From the NCBI GenBank assembly GCA_030141605.1, contig JAQGDQ010001123.1, forward strand, positions 27,766-61,020: DNA of 33,255 nt, given 5' to 3'. The DNA comes from Tubiluchus corallicola. Its lineage: Eukaryota; Priapulida; Priapulimorpha; Priapulimorphida; Tubiluchidae. Both the position numbers and the translations under genes were made by a program. This document shows positions 20,433 through 32,622 of this stretch, one piece after another (within the stretch, counting starts at the first letter, position 1; every line of letters begins with the position of its first letter). The notes beneath the pieces are model-generated. The model was not told where the DNA came from. It worked only from the letters and a program-made list of their open reading frames with translations, and did not search any database.

Positions 20433-21444
20433 GAGAAAAACAAAAAAAGACAAAAACCAAGGTTTCCCAACATCCTTGTTCTATAACTTGTATTTTCACA
20501 GTTAATAAAGGTCTTGTATAGCAAACAGAAACACACGACCTCTTTAACACCATAACAATACTTAAGCACAGTTCACGTAAAATTACTTACCCTTTGATAA
20601 GATAATCCGTCAGATGTTTGCGGAATCTTACACGTATTCATGATTTTATAGCACGGCATTGTAACATATCACCCTAGTTTTTACTTGGCTGTGCACAGAT
20701 GCGTAAAATTTAATAGATAAATTATGATATTTAACCTGTGGATTTTAATTACGATATCGGTGCCCCTGTAAGAACTTTCGCGGTTCTTGAATGATTGATT
20801 GATTATACATGACGAGGGTGGATCCATTTTGCAAGGGCTTTATGCTGCGAACTGTTGTTTCATTAGTTGTGTAAAGTTTAGCAATTTAGGTTTAAAACTG
20901 TTTATAGTGTGAATATAATAATTTTCCAACTTAGAAAAACATACTTTGGTTTATAAAAAATTCCTGCAATGTAATTTTTGTTACGTTACAGTTGTAATTA
21001 TTAAAGCAAGACAGGATTATCTTTCATACACTACCACATTTTCAGGTCCGATAAAAGTATATATTTCAGCACAAATAATACTGCAAAAGCGGTTCTGATA
21101 ATTAAATTATAGATTAAAATCTTAATTAATGGCGGGCGAGCCCAACTACTGATGACATCACAAACGAACGTAATTTTCAACAGCATAAATATTGCATGAG
21201 CGTGTAAGAACCCTGTAAGAACTGTAAACACGTGTTGCACGCGTTTATTAAAGCGAAAGTTGAAGTTCAGTGCTACAGTAAGATATCCAGTGTGTTGTAC
21301 TAGAACAAGACAAGTTTTAAGATAAAAATTCAAATTTCAAATTTACCGATGCGCTCACGCATGAGCTATCGAACGCGTGTAGTTCGTCAGAAATTAACAC
21401 ATTTGAACTGAGAGGTACAGCACCTGTTTTTGTGCAATACAATA
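20433..21444. other. Spacer between segments B and B'
   Basis: No gene recognised. A GATTGATTGATT run is near 20791. About 21402-21436 is the inverted partner of 10648-10678. Confidence 0.45.
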
Positions 21445-21825
21445 TTGGAAACTACAACAGCATTTGTTAAATCAAACCATATATTAAAAACAATTACCTC
21501 TGACACTCCCGGTAATATGCCTGTGTAAGATAACATGTGACGTTCGTGTGACGTAGAGCTCATTTTCGTGACATCACATCAGCATCTTAAAGCAATGTAA
21601 GCGAAAGTGCTTGACACGCAGAGAAGATGCATACCATTGTACAAACTGTTGTTAGTTTGTGGCGTAAGCGATAACTGTGTTCGGTTGCCGTTAATTAACT
21701 TTCCAAGTTAATTATTAAAATATTAGAAACAACTGTTAACTTTTACAGGCAAGAAAATGTATATTTTGGACAGCAAATTAAAGTGAGATTCAGTTTAATC
21801 AATAGTGCAGTTTTCCTTCAGGCAG
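21445..21825 (+). repeat. Diverged duplicated segment B'
   Basis: Partner of 19938-20432 in the same orientation. Conserved blocks include GGAAACTACAACAGC, CAATTACCTC, TTCGTGACATC, GTGCTTGAC and TTCGGTTGCCGTTAATTAAC. It ends at a pyrimidine tract followed by CAG in both copies. Confidence 0.75.
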
Positions 21826-22077
21826 AATATCAGATATTTCCCTAGAACCTAGAATTGCTGTCCATCTGTGATATCCATCAGATCATATTTTTAAACAAAA
21901 GTTGAGATGTGGAAATTGAGAAATTGTTAATTAACTACGTACATAAAATTTCAACTATATATGATTGTAAATTAAGAGGTGCGAATTAGTTACCAAAAAT
22001 ACCAAAAATTAATATATATGTATATAATATGTATATATATATATCAGAGTGCAGACTGAATGACATATATATATAGA

Positions 22078-22665
<588 letters not shown>

Positions 22666-22807
22666 CGTCGACTACGCTTAAAAAGAGTCCTGTAATTGTA
22701 AGGACGCGTTCCTATAATTTAGTAATATTCACCTAAGTTTGTGATTTGTCAAAGCACAAGAAAACCCTTCACTTACGCAAAGCTTAAAAAATTTGTCTTG
22801 AAATTTA

Positions 22808-23207
22808 TATATCTTACATACTGCCTTTTTGCATACAGGCCTTGCGTCGGCAGTAACGCTGTATAAAACATGTAAATTTAAACTCTCACAATGATGGTTA
22901 GGCGCAGCCATTTTAGCGGTAGGTCGTTTGAAAGAAGATTAGATAACATAGCGTGCAGTTTAAAAAATAATCAGAGCATTCGTAGCGCACATGTCACTAA
23001 CTAAGTAAAATTTAAAATTACTGTATCTTGTCAACGAGATTAAAAATACGTTTTTGGTTAGTGGCTCACCCTGGACGGTGAATCAGCGACATTTTACCAA
23101 TTGGTGAAAACATTTTAAATAATTAATAATTTTCTTTTCTAGTTACATAAGTCTTTAAAGCAGGTGAGTGAAAGTTTTGCATGGAAAGTTTTTTTGGGAC
23201 ATAGTTT
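22808..23207 (+). repeat. Diverged duplicated segment A'
   Basis: Partner of 17395-17830 in the same orientation. It includes the block AGGCGCAGCCATTTTAGCGG and the block TTTTCTTTTCTAGTTACATA, matching A's TTTTCTTTTCCATTTACACA. Confidence 0.65.
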
Positions 23208-24320
23208 GACAGTTTGTTTTCTTCGCCTGATTTACGCTGTGCGTATATGACGTCACGTAATGGCGACTTTGAAACAGTATTGGGGTAGATTTAAAATGAA
23301 AACAAACAAAAAATTCTTTCAACGCGAGTGCGATGTGCGCATAAAATTGATGTAAAGTAATATAATTTTTCAAGGCGATTTTTCTGAAACCTACTTCAGG
23401 TACCTCTTTTCTTGTCTTTTAGCTGTACTTGTGTAGACTTGTGTTTGTGAAATAAAGCATTTATTATTATATATCATTTCACCACGAAGTCAGAATTAAC
23501 GTATTACACTAACAAGCGAAATTACTATCATAGTTAGCTCGAATCCATTCTTGTGGAACGTTGACAGATCAACAGCTGTTGTCCACTGACTGACCACTTG
23601 AGCCTCATTCTTAGGATAGGCCCAATAAAACTCCCACAAAACATTTTGAACAAACATTTGGATATAAATGTTATCATTACTGCCAACATTGTCACCATCA
23701 TTATCGTCATCAGCATTACTATTTTCATTTCACTTTTAGTAGCTGCTTGACATTTGTCGTGATTCATGTTTGCGATCTCTGAAGTTCTTTAAATAATTAC
23801 TGCATCTTCTTAGCCTTGTGGTGTGCTAGGAATCAGCTGCCACCCCCCCCCTCTGTTACTGCAATAGGTAACTTTCCATATATTTTGCTTTCATTTCATA
23901 TCACGTCGTTTGCCTCATACTGTAGAAGGAGTATCAGTTAGACCTGTCTAATCTGCTTTAACTGCTATAACTGATTCATTTTCTACAGTATTCTAGTATA
24001 AATGCCTGGTAACTGATTCATTTTCGACCGTATTCTAGTATAAATTGCTGGTAATCCTGTTTCTCATTCACAGTCTATAGAGACGTGTCCATGTTAGCTA
24101 TTTGTTGTTTTAAATGTTGTATAAACGTTCACTCACTAAAAGATTATTGGTATTTTTCTATACAGCTAATGATGACTTTTTCTTTAATGCTTTTTCTTTG
24201 CAGAGTAAAAGTAACTCTTTACAGCTGCTGTATGACAATGTATGACATGTTTGGTTGATTGGATTATTTATTGAAATTGAGATGTACTTTACTGTATGAT
24301 TATATTATATAAATTATTTG
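23208..24320. other. Intergenic DNA with a possible retroelement tail
   Basis: About 23420-23472 (GTGTTTGTGAAATAAAGCAT then TTATTATTAT) looks like the AATAAA-plus-simple-tail 3' end of a LINE or SINE. Poly-C at about 23843-23852. A short repeat pair (CTGATTCATTTTC then TATTCTAGTATAAATGCC) is at 23969-24050. No gene recognised. Confidence 0.4.
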
Positions 24321-24323
24321 TAT

Positions 24324-24722
24324 TATATTTATATTTATATTTATATTTGTATTTGTATTTGTATTTGTATTTGTATTTGTATTTGTATTTGTATTTGTAT
24401 TTGTATTTGTATTTGTATTTGTATTTGTATTTGTATTTGTATTTGTATTTGTATTTGTATTTGTATTTGTATTTGTATTTGTATTTGTATTCGTATTCGT
24501 ATTCGTATTCGTATTCGTATTCGTATTCGTATTCGTATTCGTATTCGTATTCGTATTCGTATTCGTATTCGTATTCGTATTCGTATTCGTATTCGTATTC
24601 GTATTCGTATTCGTATTCGTATTCGTATTCGTATTCGTATTCGTATTCGTATTCGTATTCGTATTCGTATTCGTATTCGTATTCGTATTCGTATTCGTAT
24701 TCGTATTCGTATTCGTATTCAT
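24324..24722 (+). repeat. Two-block hexanucleotide array, TTTGTA then TTCGTA
   Basis: A few TTTATA units, then about 24 TTTGTA units to about 24490, then an abrupt change to about 38 TTCGTA units to 24720, with no intermixing. The second block carries one CpG every 6 bp. Reading frames on both strands are open because neither hexamer makes a stop; they are artefacts. Confidence 0.98.
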
Positions 24723-25018
24723 ATTTATACATTATTTATTGTATTGATGTCTTGTATGTATTTGCAATTGTTATGTTTGACTGTTATACTTTATTAAAAA
24801 CTTTAATGGTCAAGTTATTTGATTGTTGTATTTTTCGTTTGTTAATTTATTTATTTTTTATTGTTTTTAAACATCACAGGCAATAGTTTGAAGTTTCATA
24901 ACAAAAGCTACAGAGTGCCTATGGTAGTAATAATATACATTTGATAGTCCAGAGTAGTTTATTATGCGGGCAGGTGTTGTTTTCACTTAATGTCTGCTCT
25001 CCCATAGACTATAAATCA
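24723..25018. other. AT-rich spacer, nothing identified
   Basis: No repeat unit or gene recognised. Confidence 0.4.
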
Positions 25019-25676
25019 AAAAAGAATAGCAACACAAAATACTTGAGAGAATAACAACACAAAATACTTAAAAGAATAACAATACAAAATACTTGCAAGA
25101 ATAACAATGTGAAATACTTAAAAGAATAACAATACAAAATACTTGCAAGAATAACAATGTGAAATACTTAAAAGAATAACAATACAAAACACTTGCAAGA
25201 ATAACAATGTGAAATACTTAAACGAATAACAATACAAAATACTTGCAAGAATAACAATGTGAAATACTTAAAAGAATAACAATACAAAATACTTGCAGGA
25301 ATAACAATGTGAAATACGTAAAAGAATAACAATACAAAATACTTAAAAGAATAACAATGTGAAATACTTAAAAGAATAACAATGCAAAATACTTGCAAGA
25401 ATAACAATGTGAAATACTTAAAAGAATAACAATGCAAAATACTTGCAAGAATAACAATGTGAAATACTTAAAAGAATAACAATACAAAATGCTTGCAAGA
25501 ATAACAATGTGAAATACTTAAAAGAATAACAATACAAAATGCTTGCAAGAATAACAATGTGAAATAGTTAAAAGAATAACAATACAAAATACTTGCAAGA
25601 ATAACAATGTGAAATACTTAAAAGAATAACAATACAAAAAGCTTGCAAGAATAACAATGTGAAATACTTAAAAGAA
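25019..25676 (+). repeat. 50-bp satellite built from two 25-bp half-units
   Basis: Unit: AAAGAATAACAATACAAAAT, ACTTG, then CAAGAATAACAATGTGAAAT, ACTTA. About 13 copies, very homogeneous, with degenerate 25-bp units at the left edge. A minus-strand frame is partly open but only reflects the repeat. Confidence 0.95.
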
Positions 25677-26025
25677 TGTAAAATACGTCAAAAGGACAGA
25701 AAACATTGCCAGTTCCGGACGTGAAAAAGTCAAGTAGTCCCGTGCTGCTCGAAAAGTATTCGTTATTTACAAATATCGGTTTCTGAAGTAAATAATGCAA
25801 GAGCCGTGTGAAGTTTTTCCACGCGGAAAAAATATATGCCAAGGACGCTAAGTAAATCCTTAGCAAATGATTTCTGAGGATCAGTAGTATTATATTTTAA
25901 TGAATCAAAGCTGAAATGAAGTGATCACGTACATTTGTGCATGAAACATAGATAATATACATATAAAGTAGATCAAATCAAAAGAAAATTAAATACTACA
26001 AATGATAACACATTAAGCTGTATAA
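25677..26025. other. Spacer, nothing identified
   Basis: No exon or repeat found. Confidence 0.4.
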
Positions 26026-26450
<425 letters not shown>

Positions 26451-27367
26451 CATTATAATAAATGAAATAAGTATAATAATTAGGATAAGTATTATATAAA
26501 CCTAGCTCAATCTGGCATGGGAATAGCGGCGGCCATTTGAAAATCTAAGATGGCGGCTGACGATATGCATAAAAAACGGCACTAATCATTCTTGAATTCA
26601 GCATCCTCAAATTGACTGGCCACAAAAAACAAATTTTTCACAAAACGCATTAATAAAACAATAGTAATTATTATTTCTATAATTATAATAAAGATAATAA
26701 TTATAATATTTATACTAAAATTGTTTAATAACAAATTCTAGATATGACTCTACAAATTACATGAGAAGATATAGCAAAATTTCAAATAACCCAAATCTAG
26801 GTTTGATTAAAAAAGAGAAATGGTTATTAACCGGTGAAAGGATCCATTGTCAAAGAAGCTGTACCAATGGACATCGTTATGCTGGGATACCACGTGCCCA
26901 CCATCCGGGAACACGCGCTGAAGCCTATATCAGCACAGAAACTGCCTGTAGTGGTTCGTGCGTTGTAGGTGTGATCATTCCAGGGCATTAGCCAGAAACC
27001 CAGAAACTCCAAAAACTTCTCCTGCACACTAGAAGCCATCAAAATGGCGGAGGTAGCGAGAGGAATTTCAATGTTCCAACAATTTTGCAGTAAAACAGCA
27101 TTAAGCATTTTCAGATACAACTGAATTCTGATAGCTGTGGACGTCCATACTTCAGCAACTGCAATAACAATTGACGTGCACTGAACTTTAAAACGGGACA
27201 ACATACACGACAAAGTTTCACTGCAAAGGAACCATCTGATCTCCTCTCAGAGAAACAGAGGCTAAGCTACCAAAAGTGAGTTTAAGGCGGCAGTAAATAT
27301 CAAACTGATTCACTGGCCATATTTACTATGAGACCTCAAACTTGGCTGCACAAACGTCTTTCCCTCT
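26451..27367. other. Locally GC-richer region with unresolved open frames
   Basis: Bases 26526-26560 hold CGGCGGCCATTTTGA-like and AAGATGGCGGC strings, facing YY1-type motifs; another AAAATGGCGG is near 27043. From about 26827 to 27213 base composition is less AT-rich than its surroundings. A minus-strand frame of 128 codons is open, and the plus strand also has an open run at about 26837-26968 (reading EAVPMDIVMLGYHV). I cannot decide whether either is an exon. Confidence 0.3.
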
Positions 27368-28387
27368 CTAGTAACCACGACCCATAATCAGAGTGACCAC
27401 GGAATCACGGTTCAACGAATCGCAGTGGCGCAAAGATTCACCTGTTCATAACCTAGTAACCACAACCCATAATCAGAGTGACCACGGAATCACGGTTCAA
27501 CGAATCCCAGAGGCGCAAAGATTCACCTGTTCATAATCTAGTAACCACAACCCGTATTCAGAGTGACCACGGAATCACGGTTCAACGAATCCCAGAGGCG
27601 CAAAGATTCACCTGTTCATAATCTAGTAACCACAACCCGTAATCAGAGTGACCACGGAATCACGGTTCAACGAATCCCAGAGGCGCAAAGATTCACCTGT
27701 TCATAATCTAGTAACCACGACCCGTAATCAGAGTGACTACGGAATCACGGTTCAACGAATCCCAGACGCGCAAAGATTCACCTGTTCATAACCTAGTAAC
27801 CACAACCCGTAATCAGAGTGACCACGGAATCACGGTTCAACGAATCCCAGAGGCGCAAAGATTCACCTGTTCATAATCTAGTAACCACGACCCGTAATCA
27901 GAGTGACTACGGAATCACGGTTCAACGAATCCCAGACGCACAAAGATTCACCTGTTCATAACCTAGTAACCACAACCCGTAATCAGAGTGACCACGGAAT
28001 CACGGTTCAACGAATTCCAGTGGCGCAAAGATTCACCTGTTCATAACCTAGTAACCACAACCCATAATCAGAGTGACCACGGAATCACGGTTCAACGAAT
28101 TCCAGTGGCGCAAAGATTCACCTGTTCATAACCTAGTAACCACAACCCGTATTCAGAGTGACCACGGAATCACGGTTCAACGAATCCCAGTGGCGCAAAG
28201 ATTCACCTGTTCATAATCTAGTAACCACAACCCGTAATCAGAGTGACCACGGAATCACGGTTCAACGAATCCCAGAGGCGCAAAGATTCACCTGTTCATA
28301 ATCTAGTAACCACAACCCGTAATCAGAGTGACCACGGAATCACGGTTCAACGAATCCCAGTGGCGCAAAGATTCACCTGTTCATAAG
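27368..28387 (+). repeat. 85-bp satellite, twelve copies
   Basis: CTAGTAACCACAACCCGTAA marks each start (27368, 27453, 27538 and so on at exactly 85 bp), giving 12 units in 1,020 bp. The unit includes GAGTGACCACGGAATCACGG and TTCAACGAATCCCAG and has about five CpG, unlike the AT-rich surroundings. Variants (GAGTGACTACGG, CCCAGACGCG) recur in non-adjacent copies, suggesting block duplication. Confidence 0.97.
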
Positions 28388-28549
28388 TCGTGTGGCGAAA
28401 GATCGCTATGAAAAACGGGAATGGGAGAGGCATGGAAAGATGGGCAGCAATCCAATCCAATCGCAGAACAAACGTGAACGTTTCATTACGCTAAAAATTA
28501 TATGTGTACAAAATTCTAGTACGTGACGTCACAATCTGAAAGAAATATA
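28388..28549. other. Short spacer
   Basis: Contains ACGTGACGTCAC, a CRE-like palindrome near 28522. No gene recognised. Confidence 0.35.
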
Positions 28550-28728
<179 letters not shown>

Positions 28729-29216
28729 ATCTTTATTAAAGCAATGAACGTATATACAAAAAGGTGCCTCTTTTTGCAGGCTCAGATAAACAATTTACAT
28801 TTTCATGTAACAAATCTTTTAAATATTTCCAGTTTCACTCTATGTACAACGAATAACATATTATACTTAAATTAGATTTAATTTCAAATGATTCACAAGT
28901 ATTATACACACAAATTAACTTTACACAACTACATAATTTATTTTTGTATACTCGAGCGGGCCTAAATTAACAATTATTTAGTATAAAATTATCTCTGATC
29001 AGGTTAGTAAAAGCCATTATTAAATTTTTATCAGATTTTTATCAGAAATTCACCATAATTGGCATCAGCTATTTCTACGAAACGCATTCTTTTTGTATTA
29101 TCTACTTTATTGCATCTGAATAAAACGTGCCGAGGAGTTTGCTCTTTTTCTCCACAAGAAACATAAGATAAAACAATTCCAAATAGAAGCAGTTTCAGCA
29201 ACAAAAGCAAATTCAA
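28729..29216 (-). mobile_element. LINE 3' fragment with ORF2 C-terminus
   Basis: On the minus strand, codons at about 29165-29032 read SYVSCGEKEQTPRHVLFRCN and end in two stops. The pattern C-G-E-x-E-x-T-x-x-H-x-x-x-x-C is the Cys/His motif near the end of many non-LTR (Jockey/CR1/I-like) polyproteins. The 3' UTR follows, with GAGCCTGCAAAAAGAGGCAC forming a small hairpin, then AATAAAGATTTC and the TTC/TTA tail. A 5'-truncated dead copy; clade not resolved. Confidence 0.6.
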
Positions 29217-29915
29217 TATTCTGTTGAAAATACATCTATTTGGGGTTCAAGTTACATTATACTTAATAAAATACTCCATTTAGGAATTACTTCAATAGGA
29301 ACATAGAGGGAGTTTGCTAATTTATAAGAGATATTATATTATGCAATAGCAATTTTTGTATACTTTTGATGATATTTGCTGTGGGTTTACAAAAGGAAAA
29401 GATAATGATAAATGTACAATGGCATATACAGAGAAACCTACTGAATGCAGCAGGGTTAGCAACTAACTGTAGCATGTACGATTTTTCTGTAGTGTTTGTG
29501 AACAAGAATTTTTTAATTATGTATATATATATATATATTAAAGTAAGTAAGAAGTAAGTTTGTAAATTATTACATAGATCAAAATAACATGTAGTGTTGT
29601 AGAATTTTTTGTACTAAGCCTTGCCTTGTTTCACTAAGCATAGACGATTTTTTATTTTGTCAAGACGAATTTGAAGCTTTTGACAAAAAAATAAGTATGG
29701 CTGCCGTGTTAAATTGAAACTTATCATCAATTTGTAGCGAAGATATCAAACCATGCTTTTTAAAGAAAATTTCAAATGCTAACAAGAAGTACTCGAATAA
29801 TAGTAACAATCGCGCGTTTTTTCGAGATTCACATAAAACCAATTTTCTAAATAACCACATATATTAATAAGAAAAAATGATTGTTTTATATTATTAAATA
29901 GAGAAAATATTATAC
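29217..29915. other. Intergenic DNA, nothing identified
   Basis: AT-rich, short TA run near 29522-29538. No gene recognised. Confidence 0.45.
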
Positions 29916-29916
29916 T

Positions 29917-30002
<86 letters not shown>
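29916..30002. repeat. TA dinucleotide array
   Basis: About 42 TA units with one TGTA interruption near 29975. Confidence 0.97.
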
Positions 30003-30232
30003 CCTCCTTAGGTATCCTTGGCATTTACTGCCTACCAGTATTAGATACCTCGTTGTGTTTGTATAACTGACTTGTGTTACTGGCATTTGTAAACTACAAA
30101 AGCTACGAAAGTAAGACGAGCTTTACGTGCAACTGCCCAACCATTTTGACTATTTGCCCAACCAATATGACATGGGCATATTAATAGCAAAACCAAATGT
30201 CAAATAGCCAATTTTCAGGAGTGGACGAGTTG

Positions 30233-30239
30233 TATAAAA
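30233..30239 (+). promoter_or_regulatory. TATA box of the protease-like gene
   Basis: TATAAAA lies 78 bases before the ATG at 30311. Transcription would start near 30263-30266 and give a 5' UTR of about 45 bases. CCAAT-type strings are at about 30137 and 30158. Confidence 0.6.
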
Positions 30240-30310
30240 TGGAACCAAAGGATAGGAAAATCGTCCACTTCGATTTTCGCCTTGGCCAGTTAGTGACTAC
30301 CCAGCTTAAC

Positions 30311-32622
30311 ATGTTTGCAGCCACGTTTGCGCTTGTCTTAGGGCTTCTAGCCTGCAGAGGTAAGAATTGAAATTAGATTGAATTATTTAGAATCGTTGAT
30401 GTATATGGTTTTGTTCTAACTGTTTCAATTTTGAATAAATACATAACACAAATCGAAGATACAAAAAATTGTATATGCTACAGTCAACTATTTTAAAATA
30501 ATATACAGTATAGTATATAGTGCAATGTATATAGGCCTTGTTAAGGTGATTATTCCTGTAAAATATAGACCATACATAGGCATATCGGATAAATCGGACA
30601 ATCGGCTAAACTGGACCCCCCCCCCCCCAATTAGTCCGGTTTAACGAGGGTTGACTGTAGTTTATTAAATAAAGTCTTGATAGTTTGCCATGCCCATCGT
30701 GGCTACCTCACACGCCACGCAATAAACAACAATAATCAGCAAGCAGCTTTAATCACAAGAACAAATGGGCTTTATCCAATTATTTTACTCTTACTTTTAC
30801 TCTACACCTGTTACCAAAGGTTCAGATTTTCACTCGTATAATACTCGTTGTAAAGATAACGCACGTCCACCCGTTTTTGTGAACAAGTTTCAGGTGAAGG
30901 AGCACTTAGTTTTAAATACTCTCATTTTACAGTTAATTAATTGTTAGTTTTCTCTCATTCTTGCCAAAGATTAAAAATATAGTAAAAATTTCTCTTTGGA
31001 AACATTTCTTCTTATGTAATATTATAGGAAATATTACTAATTGTTATGTATTTCAACTATACTCTTAAAATATTATAATTGGAATTGTAATCATATTTTA
31101 GGTTAATAATCGTTAATGGAATCTTACCTAGTTTATTTTTTCTTGTTCCTAAGCAATATTCTGCTAGTATACTCTATGCAGAGACTAATACATAATTAAG
31201 TAAAGTCCAAGTAAAACAACTAAAATTACTGAACTGATGCGGCAGATAGCTTTGCCTACCACATGTCACGTAGCGGTTGTTGTTAAGACGCGTTGCTATG
31301 GTACACTTAACCTTTGACCTACAGCACAACAAAAGGTTTACTGTTATTCTGGCCTCTTCGCACGATTACTTGCTTTTTGCTTTTTCCTCCATAAAATCAT
31401 ATGGCGTTAATAGGCAGCAGTGTGAATGATTGCGTAATTCATAGTACGTGTAGTCTGATTTAAAGGAAAAGAACAAGCCACTTTGTATATTGGGTTTATT
31501 TGACACCTGCCATTCAAACTTAGATATATGATTTAAAGGAAAACACAAGCCACATTGTGTGTTGGATTTATTTTACTGGTACAATCTAAATTTTAAAAAT
31601 GCGATTTAAAGGAAAAGGCAAGCCACATTGTATGCTGGGTTTTTTTACCCCTTACAATTTAAGCTTGGAAAAATATAACAAACATATTTGCAAAAAAAAC
31701 TGTAAGTCTTCGGTGGCTACTTAACTTTTCGTAAGCGCATCGTGGCTTTCCGTAAGCTCGCTCTGCTTAAGCTAATTCAAATTTCTACAGCTTACCTAAT
31801 GTTCTTGCGAAAATATCGCAACGTTAACCGTCTAATTTTTTGTAAAAACTTATCCCGCCTTTGACAAATATTGACAGTGCGCTACTTTTCTTGACAACAT
31901 AATTGTTAGAAAAATGGCATTCAAAATCTTGGCATCCAAACACCCAGTGATCTCACCTTCTTAAGGCGATATTGCTAATTAAACGAGGCACTTATCACGC
32001 GTGTACTGGAAATCTTGCATTGGCGAGCTTGGCGGCCTTCGCTTGTTTTTGGCTTTGTCCACCTTGTGGTGATTTTTGGCCTAATCACGTGATCAATTTG
32101 ATCTGGGTCAGAGGCCTACTGTGGAGTGAAGACGTGTCATGATAACTTGATAAGATATTGTCGTTATCGGTTACAATTGTTTATGATTTGGGGCTAATAA
32201 CGTATCTATATCCTCTAATTTCTTTATAAAATTCAAATTTACCTTAAGATAACAGCTAGGTATTAATTAACACGACAGTACAGTGTAGAACTCTTAATTA
32301 TGTAAAATTGCCTTTTGGCTAGTGTTTTTTTTTGTTATTTGTTTATTTGTTATTTTTTGGTACTAATTTCATATGTTTAGATGGAATGACATGTTTTGGC
32401 AAATAAAGAGCAAAGAAAAAACAAAATTTAATCGAACTTCGAATTTGGTTTTGAAAGCCCAAACAACGCGTTTATTACAAAACCTTTCTAACTTTTAAGG
32501 TGGCTTGGCTTTTCCTTTAAACATTATTTGTTTCATTAGCTGAATCGAGAGCTCACCAGAGAGACACGAGCAACTTTATCGTTGGAGGAGATGAAATTCC
32601 AATAGAAACGGCATGTTACCAG
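30311..32622 (+). CDS. 5' part of a secreted chymotrypsin-fold (S1) serine protease-like gene
   Basis: Exon 1 (30311-30359) starts at AACATG and reads MFAATFALVLGLLACR, a signal peptide, then a GTAAGA donor in phase 1. Exon 2 (32540-32622) follows a strong pyrimidine tract and TTCATTAG, and reads AESRAHQRDT then SNFIVGGDEIPIETACYQ, ending at a phase-0 GTAAGA donor. IVGG with an acidic residue and a following YQ fits the mature N-terminus of trypsin/chymotrypsin-like enzymes, where Ile inserts after zymogen cleavage. The residue before it is Phe, so activation would not be by trypsin-type cleavage. The exons with catalytic His, Asp and Ser are beyond the window, so activity cannot be judged. 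Intron 1 is 2,180 bases and holds several repeats. Confidence 0.6.
30481..30657. mobile_element. pogo/Tc1-type MITE in intron 1 of the protease-like gene
   Basis: 177 bp bounded by CAGTCAAC and GTTGACTG and flanked on both sides by TA (30479-30480, 30658-30659), the target of Tc1/mariner/pogo transposons. The right end (minus strand CAGTCAACCCTCGTTAAACC) is like pogo/Tigger terminal repeats. Contains a run of about 13 C at 30616-30628. No transposase. Confidence 0.6.
31121..31325 (-). mobile_element. MITE-like dispersed repeat (copy 2), inverted relative to 15.9 kb
   Basis: The reverse complement aligns with 15878-16076 throughout, from TAGGTCAAAGGTTAAGTGTA to CTAGGTAAG. The far third of the element seen in copy 1 is not recognisable here. 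It lies inside intron 1 of the protease-like gene. Confidence 0.6.
31457..31675 (+). repeat. Three tandem 73-bp repeats in the protease-like intron
   Basis: GATTTAAAGGAAAA, then CAAGCCACATTGTATGYTGG, recurs at 31457, 31530 and 31603, exactly 73 bp apart. The copies are diverged. An inverted partial copy (GTGGCTTGGCTTTTCCTTTA) lies at 32500-32522. Confidence 0.85.
31676..32499. other. Rest of intron 1, nothing identified
   Basis: AT-rich sequence with no recognised exon or element. Confidence 0.4.

Noticed and set aside
27390-27440. tRNA-type box B (GGTTCAACGAATCC) in the 85-bp unit
   Set aside because: Three extra bases inside the box and no box A at a suitable distance.
27368-28387. CRISPR-like array
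   Set aside because: Twelve regular repeats, but there are no unique spacers: the whole 85-bp unit repeats, and the genome is eukaryotic.
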